The notes below the pieces were generated by a model. The model was not told where the DNA came from, searched no databases, and saw nothing but the letters and a program-made list of their open reading frames with translations. From Salmonirosea sp038204185 (GTDB lineage: Bacteria; Bacteroidota; Bacteroidia; Cytophagales; Spirosomataceae), in contig JBBRDE010000140.1 of the NCBI GenBank assembly GCA_038204185.1, positions 1 through 14,233 on the forward strand: a stretch of DNA of 14,233 bases, in the 5' to 3' direction. The position numbers and the translations under genes are program-made. Below are positions 7,327 to 14,233 of this stretch, in pieces. The first letter of the stretch is position 1. Every line of letters starts with the position of its first letter.

Positions 7327-8604
7327 ATGCTCTACCGCTACCGCGTCCTGATTTTCCTTTTCTCGCTTTCCATGATCACCTACCTCGACCGGGTGTGTAT
7401 TTCGGTGGTGGGAAAGCGCATGAAAGACGACCTCGACCTGACCAACGAGCAGTTTGGCTGGGTACTGGGTGCATTTTCACTCGCTTACGCGCTGTTCGAG
7501 ATGCCCACTGGAGCTATGGGCGACCGCTTGGGGCCACGCCGGGTACTGCTCCGCGTGGTGCTGTGGTGGTCGCTATTCACGGCTCTGACGGGGGTAGCTT
7601 CCGGGCTCATCGCCCTGATTGTCATCCGGTTTCTGTTCGGGATGGGGGAAGCGGGCGCCTACCCCAACAGCTCCATCGTGATCGCTCGCTGGTTTCCGGC
7701 AGTCGAAACGGGACGGGCGCAGGCGTTTATTTGGGGAGCCGGTCGACTGGGCGGTGCTTTGGCTCCGCTGGTCATGGTACCCCTGGCTGCCAACGCAGGC
7801 TGGCGCGCGTCGTTCTGGGTGATGGGGCTGGTGGGCGTGGTGTGGGCGGCGGTCTGGTACTGGTGGTTCCGCGATTTCCCCAAAGATAAAAAAGGAATCA
7901 CCGGAGAAGAGCTCGCCTACATTCAGGAAAGTCGCCGATTCCGGCCCCAGGCGCACGGACTGGCGTGGGGCGCACTACTGCGCAGTCGCAACCTATGGGC
8001 GCTGGTGATCATGTTTCATTTCTATATGTACGGGGCCTACTTTTTTTACAGTTGGATGCCCATTTATTTACAGGAAGGCCGCCATTTTTCGGAGTCCGAA
8101 ATGCAGCTTTTTTCTACCCTACCCTTTTTGTCGGGGGCAGTGGGCTGTTTCACGGGCGGTTTTTTGAGCGACTGGCTGGTCAAGCGCTATGGCCTGCGCA
8201 TCGGTCGCGCCAGCGTGGGGCTAGTGGGCATGGGGCTGTCGAGCATTGTCATGTGGACATCGGCTTTGACAACCGACAACGTCACGGCAGCGTATCTTCT
8301 TTCAGCGGGAATGTTGTTCAAAGATCTGACGCTACCCGTATCGTTTGCGGTCTGTGTGGATATTGGTAAAAGTCGTGCGGGAACCGTATCGGGTACCATG
8401 AATATGATCGGGCAGTTGGGCGGATTCTGTCTGGCGATTTTCTTTGGCAAAATCGTGGATTGGGCGGGTGATTACAACTACCCGCTCTACATCATAGGTA
8501 CCTTACTCGGGATCAGTAGCTTGCTGTGGCTGGTGATCGACCCGACGAAGGAGTTGACGTGGAAGGTAGCTCCGGCCAACGATCCGGGATTGCTGGATGG
8601 ATAG
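7327..8604 (+). CDS. MFS transporter, anion:cation symporter type
   Basis: A 425-residue inner-membrane carrier with about 12 hydrophobic helices in two halves joined by a basic loop. Features of the ACS branch (sugar acids and other organic anions) are YLDR in helix 1 (Asp21, Arg22), motif A GAMGDRLGPRR (62-72) after helix 2, RFLFGMGEAGAYPN in helix 4, and WFPAVETGRAQ after it. The second half has GGFLSDWLVKR as the matching motif A repeat. The frame can be read from a TTG at 7264, but that adds a polar, proline-rich 21-residue extension; ATG 7327 starts just before helix 1 and is preferred. The upstream DNA is pyrimidine-rich without a clear ribosome site. The substrate is not determinable, and a link to molybdate uptake is not implied. 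Confidence 0.92.
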   Translation: MLYRYRVLIFLFSLSMITYLDRVCISVVGKRMKDDLDLTNEQFGWVLGAFSLAYALFEMPTGAMGDRLGPRRVLLRVVLWWSLFTALTGVASGLIALIVIRFLFGMGEAGAYPNSSIVIARWFPAVETGRAQAFIWGAGRLGGALAPLVMVPLAANAGWRASFWVMGLVGVVWAAVWYWWFRDFPKDKKGITGEELAYIQESRRFRPQAHGLAWGALLRSRNLWALVIMFHFYMYGAYFFYSWMPIYLQEGRHFSESEMQLFSTLPFLSGAVGCFTGGFLSDWLVKRYGLRIGRASVGLVGMGLSSIVMWTSALTTDNVTAAYLLSAGMLFKDLTLPVSFAVCVDIGKSRAGTVSGTMNMIGQLGGFCLAIFFGKIVDWAGDYNYPLYIIGTLLGISSLLWLVIDPTKELTWKVAPANDPGLLDG

Positions 8605-8635
8605 ATAGTGGATGTGACGCTATCCTACAAACAAA

Positions 8636-8655
8636 TTGCAATTCGCGAATTACAA
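8636..8655. other. Near-perfect 20-nt palindrome between convergent genes
   Basis: The core AATTCGCGAATT (8640-8651) is a perfect palindrome, extended by TTG (8636-8638) and CAA (8653-8655) across a single C/A mismatch. It lies in the 70-nt gap between the ends of the MFS gene and the FG-GAP protein gene. It may act as a two-way transcription end or a protein-binding site. There is no T-run, so it is not a classical terminator. Confidence 0.35.
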
Positions 8656-8674
8656 CTTCACGGAACTCCCGCCG

Positions 8675-10888
8675 CTACTTCACCACGATCTTCCTGACCT
8701 CCTGCCGATCTGCATAACGTACCCGTAAAAGGTATAATCCCGGCGACCAGTGTGCGGTGGATAGTATCTTTTCAGTATTAGCGGCAAGGGTGACATTTTC
8801 CTGTAAAATTTGTCCACTTACCGACAGTATATCCAGAAGCGCATTCTGATGGCTAAGTACTTTCACGTACTCATCCGCTGGATTTGGGTAAACTATCAGC
8901 GAAGAGGGGGGGGTAGGTTCTACCGAGGTAATGGTGACGGGCAGAATATTGGTCAGCAGTCGTACACCACCGCCGTAAGTACCTACGGCTACGTCGAGTT
9001 TTCCGTCGCCGTTGTAGTCGGCAAGGGTGGGCTGGAGATATGCTCCCAGGCGAGGTCCGTAAGTACCTGTTCCCAGTTGCACTAGTAGACTATCGCGACG
9101 GCTCCACTGACCCCAGGCACCGGTATGGAAAATGCGTACCAGACCCGTTTGGTCGGCTGTGAGCAAGTCGGGCTGGCCATCAAGGTTGATATCCCCAACC
9201 GCCACGCTGACAAAACGGCCCGCGAAGTTGGCACCCACTCCGGCCAGGTTTTCAGTTTGGAGTTGGTAAACGGGCTGTTTGGCCGTACCCGTATTCAGAT
9301 AATACACAATGCTGCCCTGTGCTTTGCCCACCAGTAAATCCAGGTCACCATCCTGATCCGTATCGTAGAAATACGGGGTATCGCTCGCTTGAAGGGTGGG
9401 TAACGCCAGGATGACTGCCTCATTGACGTTTAACTGTACTGCCTGACCACGGGCAGCGCGGTTGGGCAGATAACGGTACTCGATCCCCTTGAATGAAACA
9501 CCCGAAAAACCTAGATCAGGCACCCCATCGCCATTGAAGTCGGCCCATTGGGGCTTGATGTGGGTAAGCTGGAGGGTGGCCGAAAGCTTCAGGTACTCCT
9601 CCCCCGCCCAATCGAAGCGCGGCGTTTTGGCGTCGCCTGTATTTCTGAAAAGTTGTACATTACCCCGAAAACCCGTTTCGCCCCGGACGCCTCCTGTACC
9701 CACGATCATATCCTGGTCGCCATCGCTGTCTATGTCATAGAAAGCAGGGGCGGCGCTCTCGCCAATGTCGATCATCTGATCCTGCAAAAAATCCTTTTGC
9801 CTGAGCTCAAACGCAGGATTATTGGCTGTTCCAGCATTGTGATAATACCAGGAAGAAGCCTGAAAATCCATCAGATTGCCCTCGTTGTTGTACACATTGG
9901 GGGCGGCTAACAAATCCTTTATCCCATCAAAATCGACATCTTCGGAATAAACAGCAGGGAAAATGGTAAAATTGATGGGATTCTGAGCCGGATAATTGAC
10001 GTCGAAGCTCGTAAAGTTGGCCACCCGATTGGTACCCGTATTCACCAACCGGGCCACGTTGTCACAGGTGACGTGTCCCATGAGCATGTCCTTTTTGCCG
10101 TCGCCGTTGAGGTCCTGCATCAATAGGGCATTCCCGGCGTGCATTATACGTCCATTCGGGGTACCTGCGCCCAGGTTCTCTACCGCCCCACAGGCTACAC
10201 CCAGCTTGAAATCATTGCAATGCTCCTTGACGAAATTCCCCCAACAAAGACCATTCCGGATAAATTCCAGACTGTCGGGTACCCCGTAGCGCTCCATGCT
10301 CATATTCTGATGCATTTCCACGAAATTCCCCAAAATCTCGTAGGTAATGATGTCCAGGTCACCATCGTCGTCCACGTCGGTCAGAGCCGGAATATCCGTA
10401 GCTACCACCAGAAGATTTATAAGCCCCGAAAAGCCCACCGAATTCAGCAACGGCTTAAATAGTTTCCACGACCAAACATTACCATTCTGTATTTTTTTAT
10501 ACACTTTAACCCCCTGTGGGGTATGGGTAAACAGCTCCTTACGGCCGTCTTTATCGTAGTCTACCAACAGCATCCAGTTTTCTATGGATGGAAATATGGC
10601 CTCGTAGGCTGGGGCATGCCGGTACGTTTTTGTGGCGGCGTTTCCGAGAAAAGTCGTAACACGGTTTGTAGTACGGTCAAACGCCACGAGGTCGTTAGTA
10701 CCGTCTTCGTTGAGGTCCATGGTCGAAAACTGCCCGGCGTTCAGGCCACCCGCCCACGGATTGAGCAGGGTTTTGCCCGCACGGGTGACGGCAGTGGTGG
10801 TGTCCAGCCGGAACCAGGCTTGCTGGGCCACCGTTGATTGAATAGGTACACTTAACCACAGAAAGTATAAAAAGACAATGCGTTTCAT
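8675..10888 (-). CDS. Secreted FG-GAP/VCBS repeat protein with T9SS sorting domain
   Basis: A 737-residue exported protein. The signal peptide covers residues 1-21 (STVA|QQAW). The body is an integrin-alpha-like beta-propeller series with ten calcium-binding DxDxDG-type motifs, starting at Asp58, 110, 171, 259, 317, 385, 450, 509, 566 and 624, for example DVDDDGDLD and DYNGDGKLD. Residues 664-737 (from SLIVYPNPADEYVKV to SPGLYLLRVRYADRQEVRKIVVK) are a type A T9SS C-terminal sorting domain. The product should therefore cross the outer membrane and be attached to the surface or released. No catalytic motif is seen; binding or adhesion is the likely role, by inference. The ATG at 10888 begins the signal peptide. 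It is divergent from murF with a 131-nt spacer and is probably transcribed alone. Confidence 0.93.
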   Translation of the reverse strand: MKRIVFLYFLWLSVPIQSTVAQQAWFRLDTTTAVTRAGKTLLNPWAGGLNAGQFSTMDLNEDGTNDLVAFDRTTNRVTTFLGNAATKTYRHAPAYEAIFPSIENWMLLVDYDKDGRKELFTHTPQGVKVYKKIQNGNVWSWKLFKPLLNSVGFSGLINLLVVATDIPALTDVDDDGDLDIITYEILGNFVEMHQNMSMERYGVPDSLEFIRNGLCWGNFVKEHCNDFKLGVACGAVENLGAGTPNGRIMHAGNALLMQDLNGDGKKDMLMGHVTCDNVARLVNTGTNRVANFTSFDVNYPAQNPINFTIFPAVYSEDVDFDGIKDLLAAPNVYNNEGNLMDFQASSWYYHNAGTANNPAFELRQKDFLQDQMIDIGESAAPAFYDIDSDGDQDMIVGTGGVRGETGFRGNVQLFRNTGDAKTPRFDWAGEEYLKLSATLQLTHIKPQWADFNGDGVPDLGFSGVSFKGIEYRYLPNRAARGQAVQLNVNEAVILALPTLQASDTPYFYDTDQDGDLDLLVGKAQGSIVYYLNTGTAKQPVYQLQTENLAGVGANFAGRFVSVAVGDINLDGQPDLLTADQTGLVRIFHTGAWGQWSRRDSLLVQLGTGTYGPRLGAYLQPTLADYNGDGKLDVAVGTYGGGVRLLTNILPVTITSVEPTPPSSLIVYPNPADEYVKVLSHQNALLDILSVSGQILQENVTLAANTEKILSTAHWSPGLYLLRVRYADRQEVRKIVVK

Positions 10889-10917
10889 TGAGGATTATTT
10901 CGCCTAATTTTGTCGGA

Positions 10918-10929
10918 CCAGGTACCTGG
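10918..10929. promoter_or_regulatory. 12-bp perfect palindrome in a divergent spacer
   Basis: CCAGGTACCTGG is a perfect palindrome 30 nt upstream of the FG-GAP gene start, in the spacer shared with murF. It could be an operator for either gene. It contains GGTACC, which is abundant throughout the window, so it may merely be one more copy of that word. Confidence 0.2.
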
Positions 10930-11019
10930 ATAGCCGTTTTTAAATAACCGGACAACTTTGTTTCCTACCCTACCTACCTAAACGCACAGCATCCGCGGAT
11001 TGTCATAAAAAGATTAAAA

Positions 11020-12324
11020 ATGATGGAAATAACGCTTGAAGTACTCTATAAAATCTACCTTAAAAATCCCATTATCAGTACCGATACCCGCAAGATCGAA
11101 ACCGGCAGTCTGTTTTTTGGACTTAAAGGGGAGAAGTTCGATGGCAATGCTTTTGCCAAAGATGCCCTGGCAGCAGGAGCAGCCTACGCGGTTGTAGACG
11201 ATCCGAAAGTAGTGGAGGACAAACGATTTCTCCTGGTAGAAGACGCATTGTCCACCTTGCAGAACCTGGCCAAACACCACCGCAGTACCTGGAACATTCC
11301 AGTTGTTGCGTTAACAGGTTCCAACGGAAAAACCACCACCAAGGAACTCATCGCCACGGTATTGTCCAAGAGGTACCGTACCTATGCCACGCAGGGAAAT
11401 CTTAATAACCACATCGGGGTACCCCTCACGATTCTGGCGGTCAATCCCAGTGACTACGACATGGTGGTGGTGGAAATGGGCGCGAATCATCAGGAAGAAA
11501 TAGCACTGCTCTGTACCATTGCCCAACCCACGCACGGACTCATTACCAACATTGGCAAAGCGCACCTGGAAGGGTTTGGCGGCTTGGCGGGCGTAAAAAA
11601 AGGCAAGGGTGAACTGTACGCTTATCTTTCTAAGAAAAAAAGAGTGGTTTTCGTCAATGCTCAGAACGACACTTTGATGGAGATGGTGAGTAAGAGGCAC
11701 TCCTTTGGAGAAATTGTGTTTTTCTGTTCCGAAAATTCAGCGGTCAACCCTGTTTTGGTGGATGAAGTACCTTTTGTGACGTACGAGAACCAGGAAAAGC
11801 AGGCTATCGTGACGCACTTGCCCGGTCGGCACAATTTCGACAACATCTGCGCGGCGCTGGCCATAGGTCATTATTTTGGCGTGCCGGGCGACGGCGCGCA
11901 TCTTGCCATTTCAGATTATCAGCCCGATAACAATCGCTCACAGGTGTTTTACAAAGGGAGCAACACCATTACCCTGGACGCTTATAATGCCAATCCCAGT
12001 TCGATGGAAGCAGCCGTCGATCATTTATTGAAGAGCTCAGCTACCCGTAAAATGGTTATTTTGGGGGATATGCTCGAATTGGGAAATGATTCTGAAGCAG
12101 AACATCTGGCTTTGGGCAAAATGCTGGCCGACTGCAATTTCGATTTGGTGATTTTGACTGGACCACTGATGCAGCACGCGCTGCCCGCCTTACCCCAAGC
12201 CTACTACATTCCCGATAAATTTTCGCTGCACAACTGGATCATGGATCACCCGCAGGACGATACCCATATTCTTATCAAAGGCTCGCGCGGGATGGGGCTG
12301 GAAAGCGTCGTGCAGTTTTTGTGA
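11020..12324 (+). CDS. murF: UDP-N-acetylmuramoyl-tripeptide:D-alanyl-D-alanine ligase MurF
   Basis: Cytoplasmic ATP-dependent ligase that adds D-Ala-D-Ala to the UDP-MurNAc-tripeptide, completing the pentapeptide precursor of peptidoglycan. The 434-residue product has the three Mur ligase domains. The N-terminal UDP-binding part contains STDTRKIETGSLFFGLKGEKFDG. The central ATPase has the P-loop TGSNGKTTTKE (99-109), GNLNNHIGVP, VEMGANHQEEI with Glu152, TNIGKAHLEGFG with His182, and a Lys-rich GVKKGKGE segment expected to hold the carbamylated Lys. The C-terminal domain has LDAYNANPSSMEAAV and LGDMLELG. Length is typical. ATG 11020 is followed at once by a second ATG; no Shine-Dalgarno sequence is visible. 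It stands alone here, not in a dcw cluster. Confidence 0.96.
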   Translation: MMEITLEVLYKIYLKNPIISTDTRKIETGSLFFGLKGEKFDGNAFAKDALAAGAAYAVVDDPKVVEDKRFLLVEDALSTLQNLAKHHRSTWNIPVVALTGSNGKTTTKELIATVLSKRYRTYATQGNLNNHIGVPLTILAVNPSDYDMVVVEMGANHQEEIALLCTIAQPTHGLITNIGKAHLEGFGGLAGVKKGKGELYAYLSKKKRVVFVNAQNDTLMEMVSKRHSFGEIVFFCSENSAVNPVLVDEVPFVTYENQEKQAIVTHLPGRHNFDNICAALAIGHYFGVPGDGAHLAISDYQPDNNRSQVFYKGSNTITLDAYNANPSSMEAAVDHLLKSSATRKMVILGDMLELGNDSEAEHLALGKMLADCNFDLVILTGPLMQHALPALPQAYYIPDKFSLHNWIMDHPQDDTHILIKGSRGMGLESVVQFL

Positions 12325-12436
12325 TATAGTTTTTAAAACAAAGACTTTGTTCAGAAATAGAACAGTATTTTATGTGCATTGGCGGCGGCTCTTTACAACT
12401 TCATCACAGGGTGAAAGTATATACTCAAAAATGAAA

Positions 12437-12464
12437 AATGGCCTGAGGAGTACCTCAGGCCATT
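12437..12464 (-). terminator. Rho-independent terminator of metK
   Basis: AATGGCCTGAGG (12437-12448) and CCTCAGGCCATT (12453-12464) are perfect 12-bp arms around the loop AGTA. Read on the minus strand the hairpin is followed by TTTTTCATTTTT, the U-rich tail of an intrinsic terminator, about 48 nt beyond the metK stop. On the plus strand no T-run follows, so it serves murF poorly, though the hairpin may still block transcripts entering from that side. Confidence 0.85.
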
Positions 12465-12512
12465 CTAATAATCTTCGGTACCAGTCGGGCTTCGAACGTC
12501 TTTACAAGAAGC

Positions 12513-13793
12513 TTACAAGCCGAACGCCTCTTTGAGCTTATCTACGTAGTCGAGTTTCTCCCAGGTAAAAAGCTCCACTTCCACCTCTTTCTCAGTGCCG
12601 TCGGCTCCTTTGAACGTCTTCTTTACGACCTCGTTGACCCGACCCATGTGACCATAAGCAGCGGTTTCGGAGTAGATTGGATTGCGCAGTTTCAGGCGCT
12701 CTTCGATGGCGTACGGGCGCATATCGAAGATTTCCTCGATTTTCCGGGCAATCGCGCCGTCGTTCATATCTACCTTTGAAGTACCCTTGGTATCCACAAA
12801 AAGTCCGCAGGGCTTGGCAACTCCAATGGCGTAAGACACCTGCACCAGTACCTCGTCGCAAAGGCCCGCCGCTACCATGTTCTTGGCAATGTGACGCGTG
12901 GCGTAAGCCGCCGAGCGGTCTACTTTGGAAGGATCCTTACCCGAGAAGGCACCTCCGCCGTGGGCGCCCTTGCCGCCGTATGTATCCACGATAATCTTGC
13001 GTCCCGTCAGGCCGGTATCACCGTGCGGCCCACCGATGACGAACTTACCAGTGGGATTAATGTAGTAAGTAATGTTTTCAGTAAATAGTTCTTGCAGTTC
13101 CTCAGGCAGGGTAGCCTTCACGCGGGGGATGACGTAGGAAATAATGTCCGACTTGATTTTAGCCAGCATTGCTTCTTCGTTGTCAAAATCGTCGTGCTGC
13201 GTCGAAACCACAATGGTGTCGATGCGCTGCGGCTTATGATCGTCGCTGTACTCAATCGTCACCTGCGACTTGGCATCGGGCCGGAGGTAGGCGATCAGTT
13301 CAGGTTCGTTGTTACGGATTTTAGACAATTCTTTCAAGATATTGTGCGCCATATCGAGGGCCAGTGGCATGTAGTTGGCCGTTTCGCGGGTGGCGTAGCC
13401 GAACATCATGCCCTGATCGCCCGCACCCTGGGCATTGGCCTTAGACTCAAAATCCTGGCTTTCAGCAGCACGATCCACGCCCTGGTTGATATCGGCGCTC
13501 TGATCGTGAATGGCGGACAATATACCGCAGGAATTGGCCTCGAACATGTACTCGCTCTTGGTGTAGCCAATTTTACGAATTACCTCACGCGCAATTTTCT
13601 GCACATCCAGGTAGGTATTGGTTTTTACTTCGCCGGCTAGTACCACCTGACCGGTGGTAACGAGGGTTTCACAGGCTACCTTGCTGCTGGGGTCCCAGGC
13701 CATGAAATTATCAATGAGAGCGTCCGAAATCTGATCGGCTACTTTGTCGGGGTGTCCTTCCGACACAGACTCCGAAGTGAATAGATAAGGCAT
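12513..13793 (-). CDS. metK: S-adenosylmethionine synthetase MetK
   Basis: Makes S-adenosylmethionine, the universal methyl donor, from methionine and ATP in the cytoplasm. The 426-residue product begins MPYLFTSESVSEGHPDKVAD, with the methionine/ATP-site GHPDK at 13-17. The two family signatures are GAGDQGMMFGYA (123-134) and GGGAFSGKD (279-287); the catalytic core around GGPHGDTGLTGRK and DPSKVDRSAAY is intact. The frame can be extended upstream to 13838, but those 15 codons come from a 12-nt tandem repeat and lack conservation-like character. ATG 13793 gives the family N-terminus. It is convergent with murF and ends in a strong terminator. Confidence 0.97.
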   Translation of the reverse strand: MPYLFTSESVSEGHPDKVADQISDALIDNFMAWDPSSKVACETLVTTGQVVLAGEVKTNTYLDVQKIAREVIRKIGYTKSEYMFEANSCGILSAIHDQSADINQGVDRAAESQDFESKANAQGAGDQGMMFGYATRETANYMPLALDMAHNILKELSKIRNNEPELIAYLRPDAKSQVTIEYSDDHKPQRIDTIVVSTQHDDFDNEEAMLAKIKSDIISYVIPRVKATLPEELQELFTENITYYINPTGKFVIGGPHGDTGLTGRKIIVDTYGGKGAHGGGAFSGKDPSKVDRSAAYATRHIAKNMVAAGLCDEVLVQVSYAIGVAKPCGLFVDTKGTSKVDMNDGAIARKIEEIFDMRPYAIEERLKLRNPIYSETAAYGHMGRVNEVVKKTFKGADGTEKEVEVELFTWEKLDYVDKLKEAFGL

Positions 13794-13797
13794 AAAC

Positions 13798-13823
13798 AAG
13801 TTGAAAATGGAAAGTTGAAAATG
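13798..13823. repeat. 12-nt direct repeat just upstream of metK
   Basis: AAGTTGAAAATG occurs at 13798-13809 and again at 13812-13823, separated by GA. The first copy ends only 5 nt from the metK ATG. On the metK strand this is a pyrimidine- and A-rich CATTTTCAACTT repeat in the place where a ribosome binding site would be. It is either a simple tandem duplication or an element affecting translation initiation. Confidence 0.6.
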
Positions 13824-13890
13824 AATGGACTCAATCAAATAAAAACTACATCATAGATTCAGATACTGACGTATCCAAATAAATCAATTA

Positions 13891-14072
13891 GCTTAAGTCC
13901 AGGGAGAAAGGCGGAAGAATGAACTCTTTTTGGCTTTTGGAAAGGTAGTAAGGCTGCTACTTGGCTGCCCGTTTTCCATCAAACCCACATCGTTCCTGTA
14001 CCACCGTGGTGTTCAGCCCGGTTGGCGCTTCCGCCGAAGCTTCTGGATGCTGGTGCAAAATTGAATTTTTTT
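13891..14072 (+). ncRNA. Candidate structured RNA, possibly 6S-like; strand uncertain
   Basis: Nested inverted repeats close a rod: TCCAG 13898-13902 with CTGGA 14043-14047; GGCGGAAG 13910-13917 with CTTCCGCC 14028-14035; TGAAC 13920-13924 with GTTCA 14011-14015; TTTG 13929-13932 with CAAA 13980-13983; TGGAAA 13938-13943 with TTTCCA 13973-13978; and an apical hairpin, GTAG 13945-13948 with CTAC 13957-13960. Between the closing and inner stems lie unpaired or small-hairpin stretches (14000-14010, 14016-14027). Closing stem, open centre and inner arm resemble 6S RNA (ssrS), which binds RNA polymerase, and about 150-180 nt fits. On the plus strand six G-U pairs extend these stems (13897/14048, 13903/14042, 13904/14041, 13933/13979, 13944/13972, 13949/13956), and T7 follows at 14066-14072. 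A minus-strand metK leader remains possible. I see no plus-strand promoter. The family is inferred from shape only. Confidence 0.5.
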
Positions 14073-14087
14073 GAGAAATTAACCAAA
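14056..14087 (-). promoter_or_regulatory. Bacteroidota-type promoter candidate toward metK
   Basis: Read on the minus strand, TTTG (14087-14084), a 20-nt spacer and CAATTTTG (14063-14056) match the Bacteroidota consensus TTTG near -33 and TAnnTTTG near -7 with one mismatch. Transcription would start near 14049, at the outer stem of the folded element, giving metK a leader of about 255 nt. It overlaps the A/T tract that would end the RNA on the other strand, so both readings cannot be fully right. Confidence 0.35.
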
Positions 14088-14104
14088 TTTTGAATCGTCA
14101 GCTA

Positions 14105-14133
14105 TTGACTAATATCCGCCATCCATATATAAT
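14105..14133 (+). promoter_or_regulatory. Classical sigma70-like promoter candidate
   Basis: TTGACT (14105-14110), exactly 17 nt, then TATAAT (14128-14133): eleven of twelve bases match the E. coli-type consensus at ideal spacing. It points at the partial ORF at 14200 with a leader of about 60 nt. Bacteroidota housekeeping promoters normally look different, so the match may be fortuitous in AT-rich DNA. Confidence 0.35.
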
Positions 14134-14199
14134 AAACTGACAGAAAGCGACTTAAATATCACTCTTCGTAGAACTATCAGCGAAAAATCTTCACCGCGC

Positions 14200-14233
14200 A
14201 TGAATTTCCTTATTCTCCGAAAGGTAAAATACT
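14200..14233 (+). CDS. Possible start of a gene leaving the window
   Basis: An ATG at 14200 opens a frame (MNFLILRKVKY...) that is still open at the right edge; only 11 codons are visible. The frame is open back to a stop at 14110-14112 but has no other ATG. The promoter-like sequence ending at 14133 lies at a suitable distance. No family can be named. Confidence 0.3.
   Translation, partial: MNFLILRKVKY

Noticed and set aside
7573..7956. Long minus-strand ORFs inside the MFS gene, and similar ones inside metK, murF and the FG-GAP gene
   Set aside because: Products are low-complexity Arg/Pro/Gly/His-rich frames opposite GC-rich real genes, with no recognisable family; shadows.
12337..12351. 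AACAAAG-A-CTTTGTT palindrome just after murF as a terminator
   Set aside because: One-nucleotide loop and no T-run on the plus strand; not a convincing terminator.
12513..13838. metK extended upstream to the ATG at 13838
   Set aside because: The extra 15 residues are encoded by a tandem repeat; the family N-terminus MPYLFTSESVSEGHPDK begins at 13793.
13862..13875. GATAC-TGAC-GTATC hairpin in the metK leader as an RNA terminator
   Set aside because: 5-bp stem, and the nearest T-run on the minus strand is about 16 nt away.
13915..14060. Minus-strand reading frame across the structured element, including the string AEAPTGLNTTVVQERCG
   Set aside because: It looks protein-like and vaguely familiar as a short hypothetical peptide, but it has an in-frame TAG in the middle and no start codon that I could find. 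It is better explained as the complement of a structured RNA.

Overview
The window reads as chromosomal DNA of a Bacteroidota bacterium, most likely of the order Cytophagales. The clearest sign is a secreted FG-GAP-type protein (8675-10888) ending in a type IX secretion (T9SS) C-terminal sorting domain. Weak or absent Shine-Dalgarno sequences, relaxed lipoprotein boxes and a mid-range GC content agree with this. The family-level placement is inference. I see no phage, integrase, transposase, CRISPR array, tRNA or rRNA gene.

Layout. The left edge (2-2319) holds the 3' part of a secreted beta-rich surface protein, a small lipoprotein, an SGNH/GDSL hydrolase and a doubtful AT-rich ORF. At 2350-4674 lies a soluble four-PAS sensor histidine kinase with no response regulator beside it. 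From 7156 down to 4703 on the minus strand is a molybdate uptake operon, modA-modB-modC, in which modC overlaps modB and starts with GTG. A divergent MFS transporter of the anion:cation symporter type follows (7327-8604). It converges on the large T9SS-exported FG-GAP protein, which carries ten Ca-binding DxDxDG motifs. Divergent from that is murF (11020-12324), the last cytoplasmic ligase of peptidoglycan precursor synthesis. murF converges on metK (13793-12513, minus), the S-adenosylmethionine synthetase, which has a strong intrinsic terminator at 12437-12464.

The right end (13794-14233) has no established gene and is the most interesting stretch. It contains a compact nested set of inverted repeats (about 13897-14048) that folds into a closed rod with a bulged centre, as expected of a structured RNA of about 150-180 nt. 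G-U wobble extensions of the stems and a T7 run at 14066-14072 favour the plus strand, and the shape resembles 6S RNA. A minus-strand metK leader or riboswitch is the main alternative. Beside it are two oppositely directed promoter-like sequences, and the first codons of a possible gene run off the right edge.

Functional links: modABC is a real transport unit. The other genes look like independent housekeeping (murF, metK) or surface and sensing genes. Across the window the palindrome GGTACC occurs 19 times, several-fold more than chance, on coding and noncoding DNA alike.
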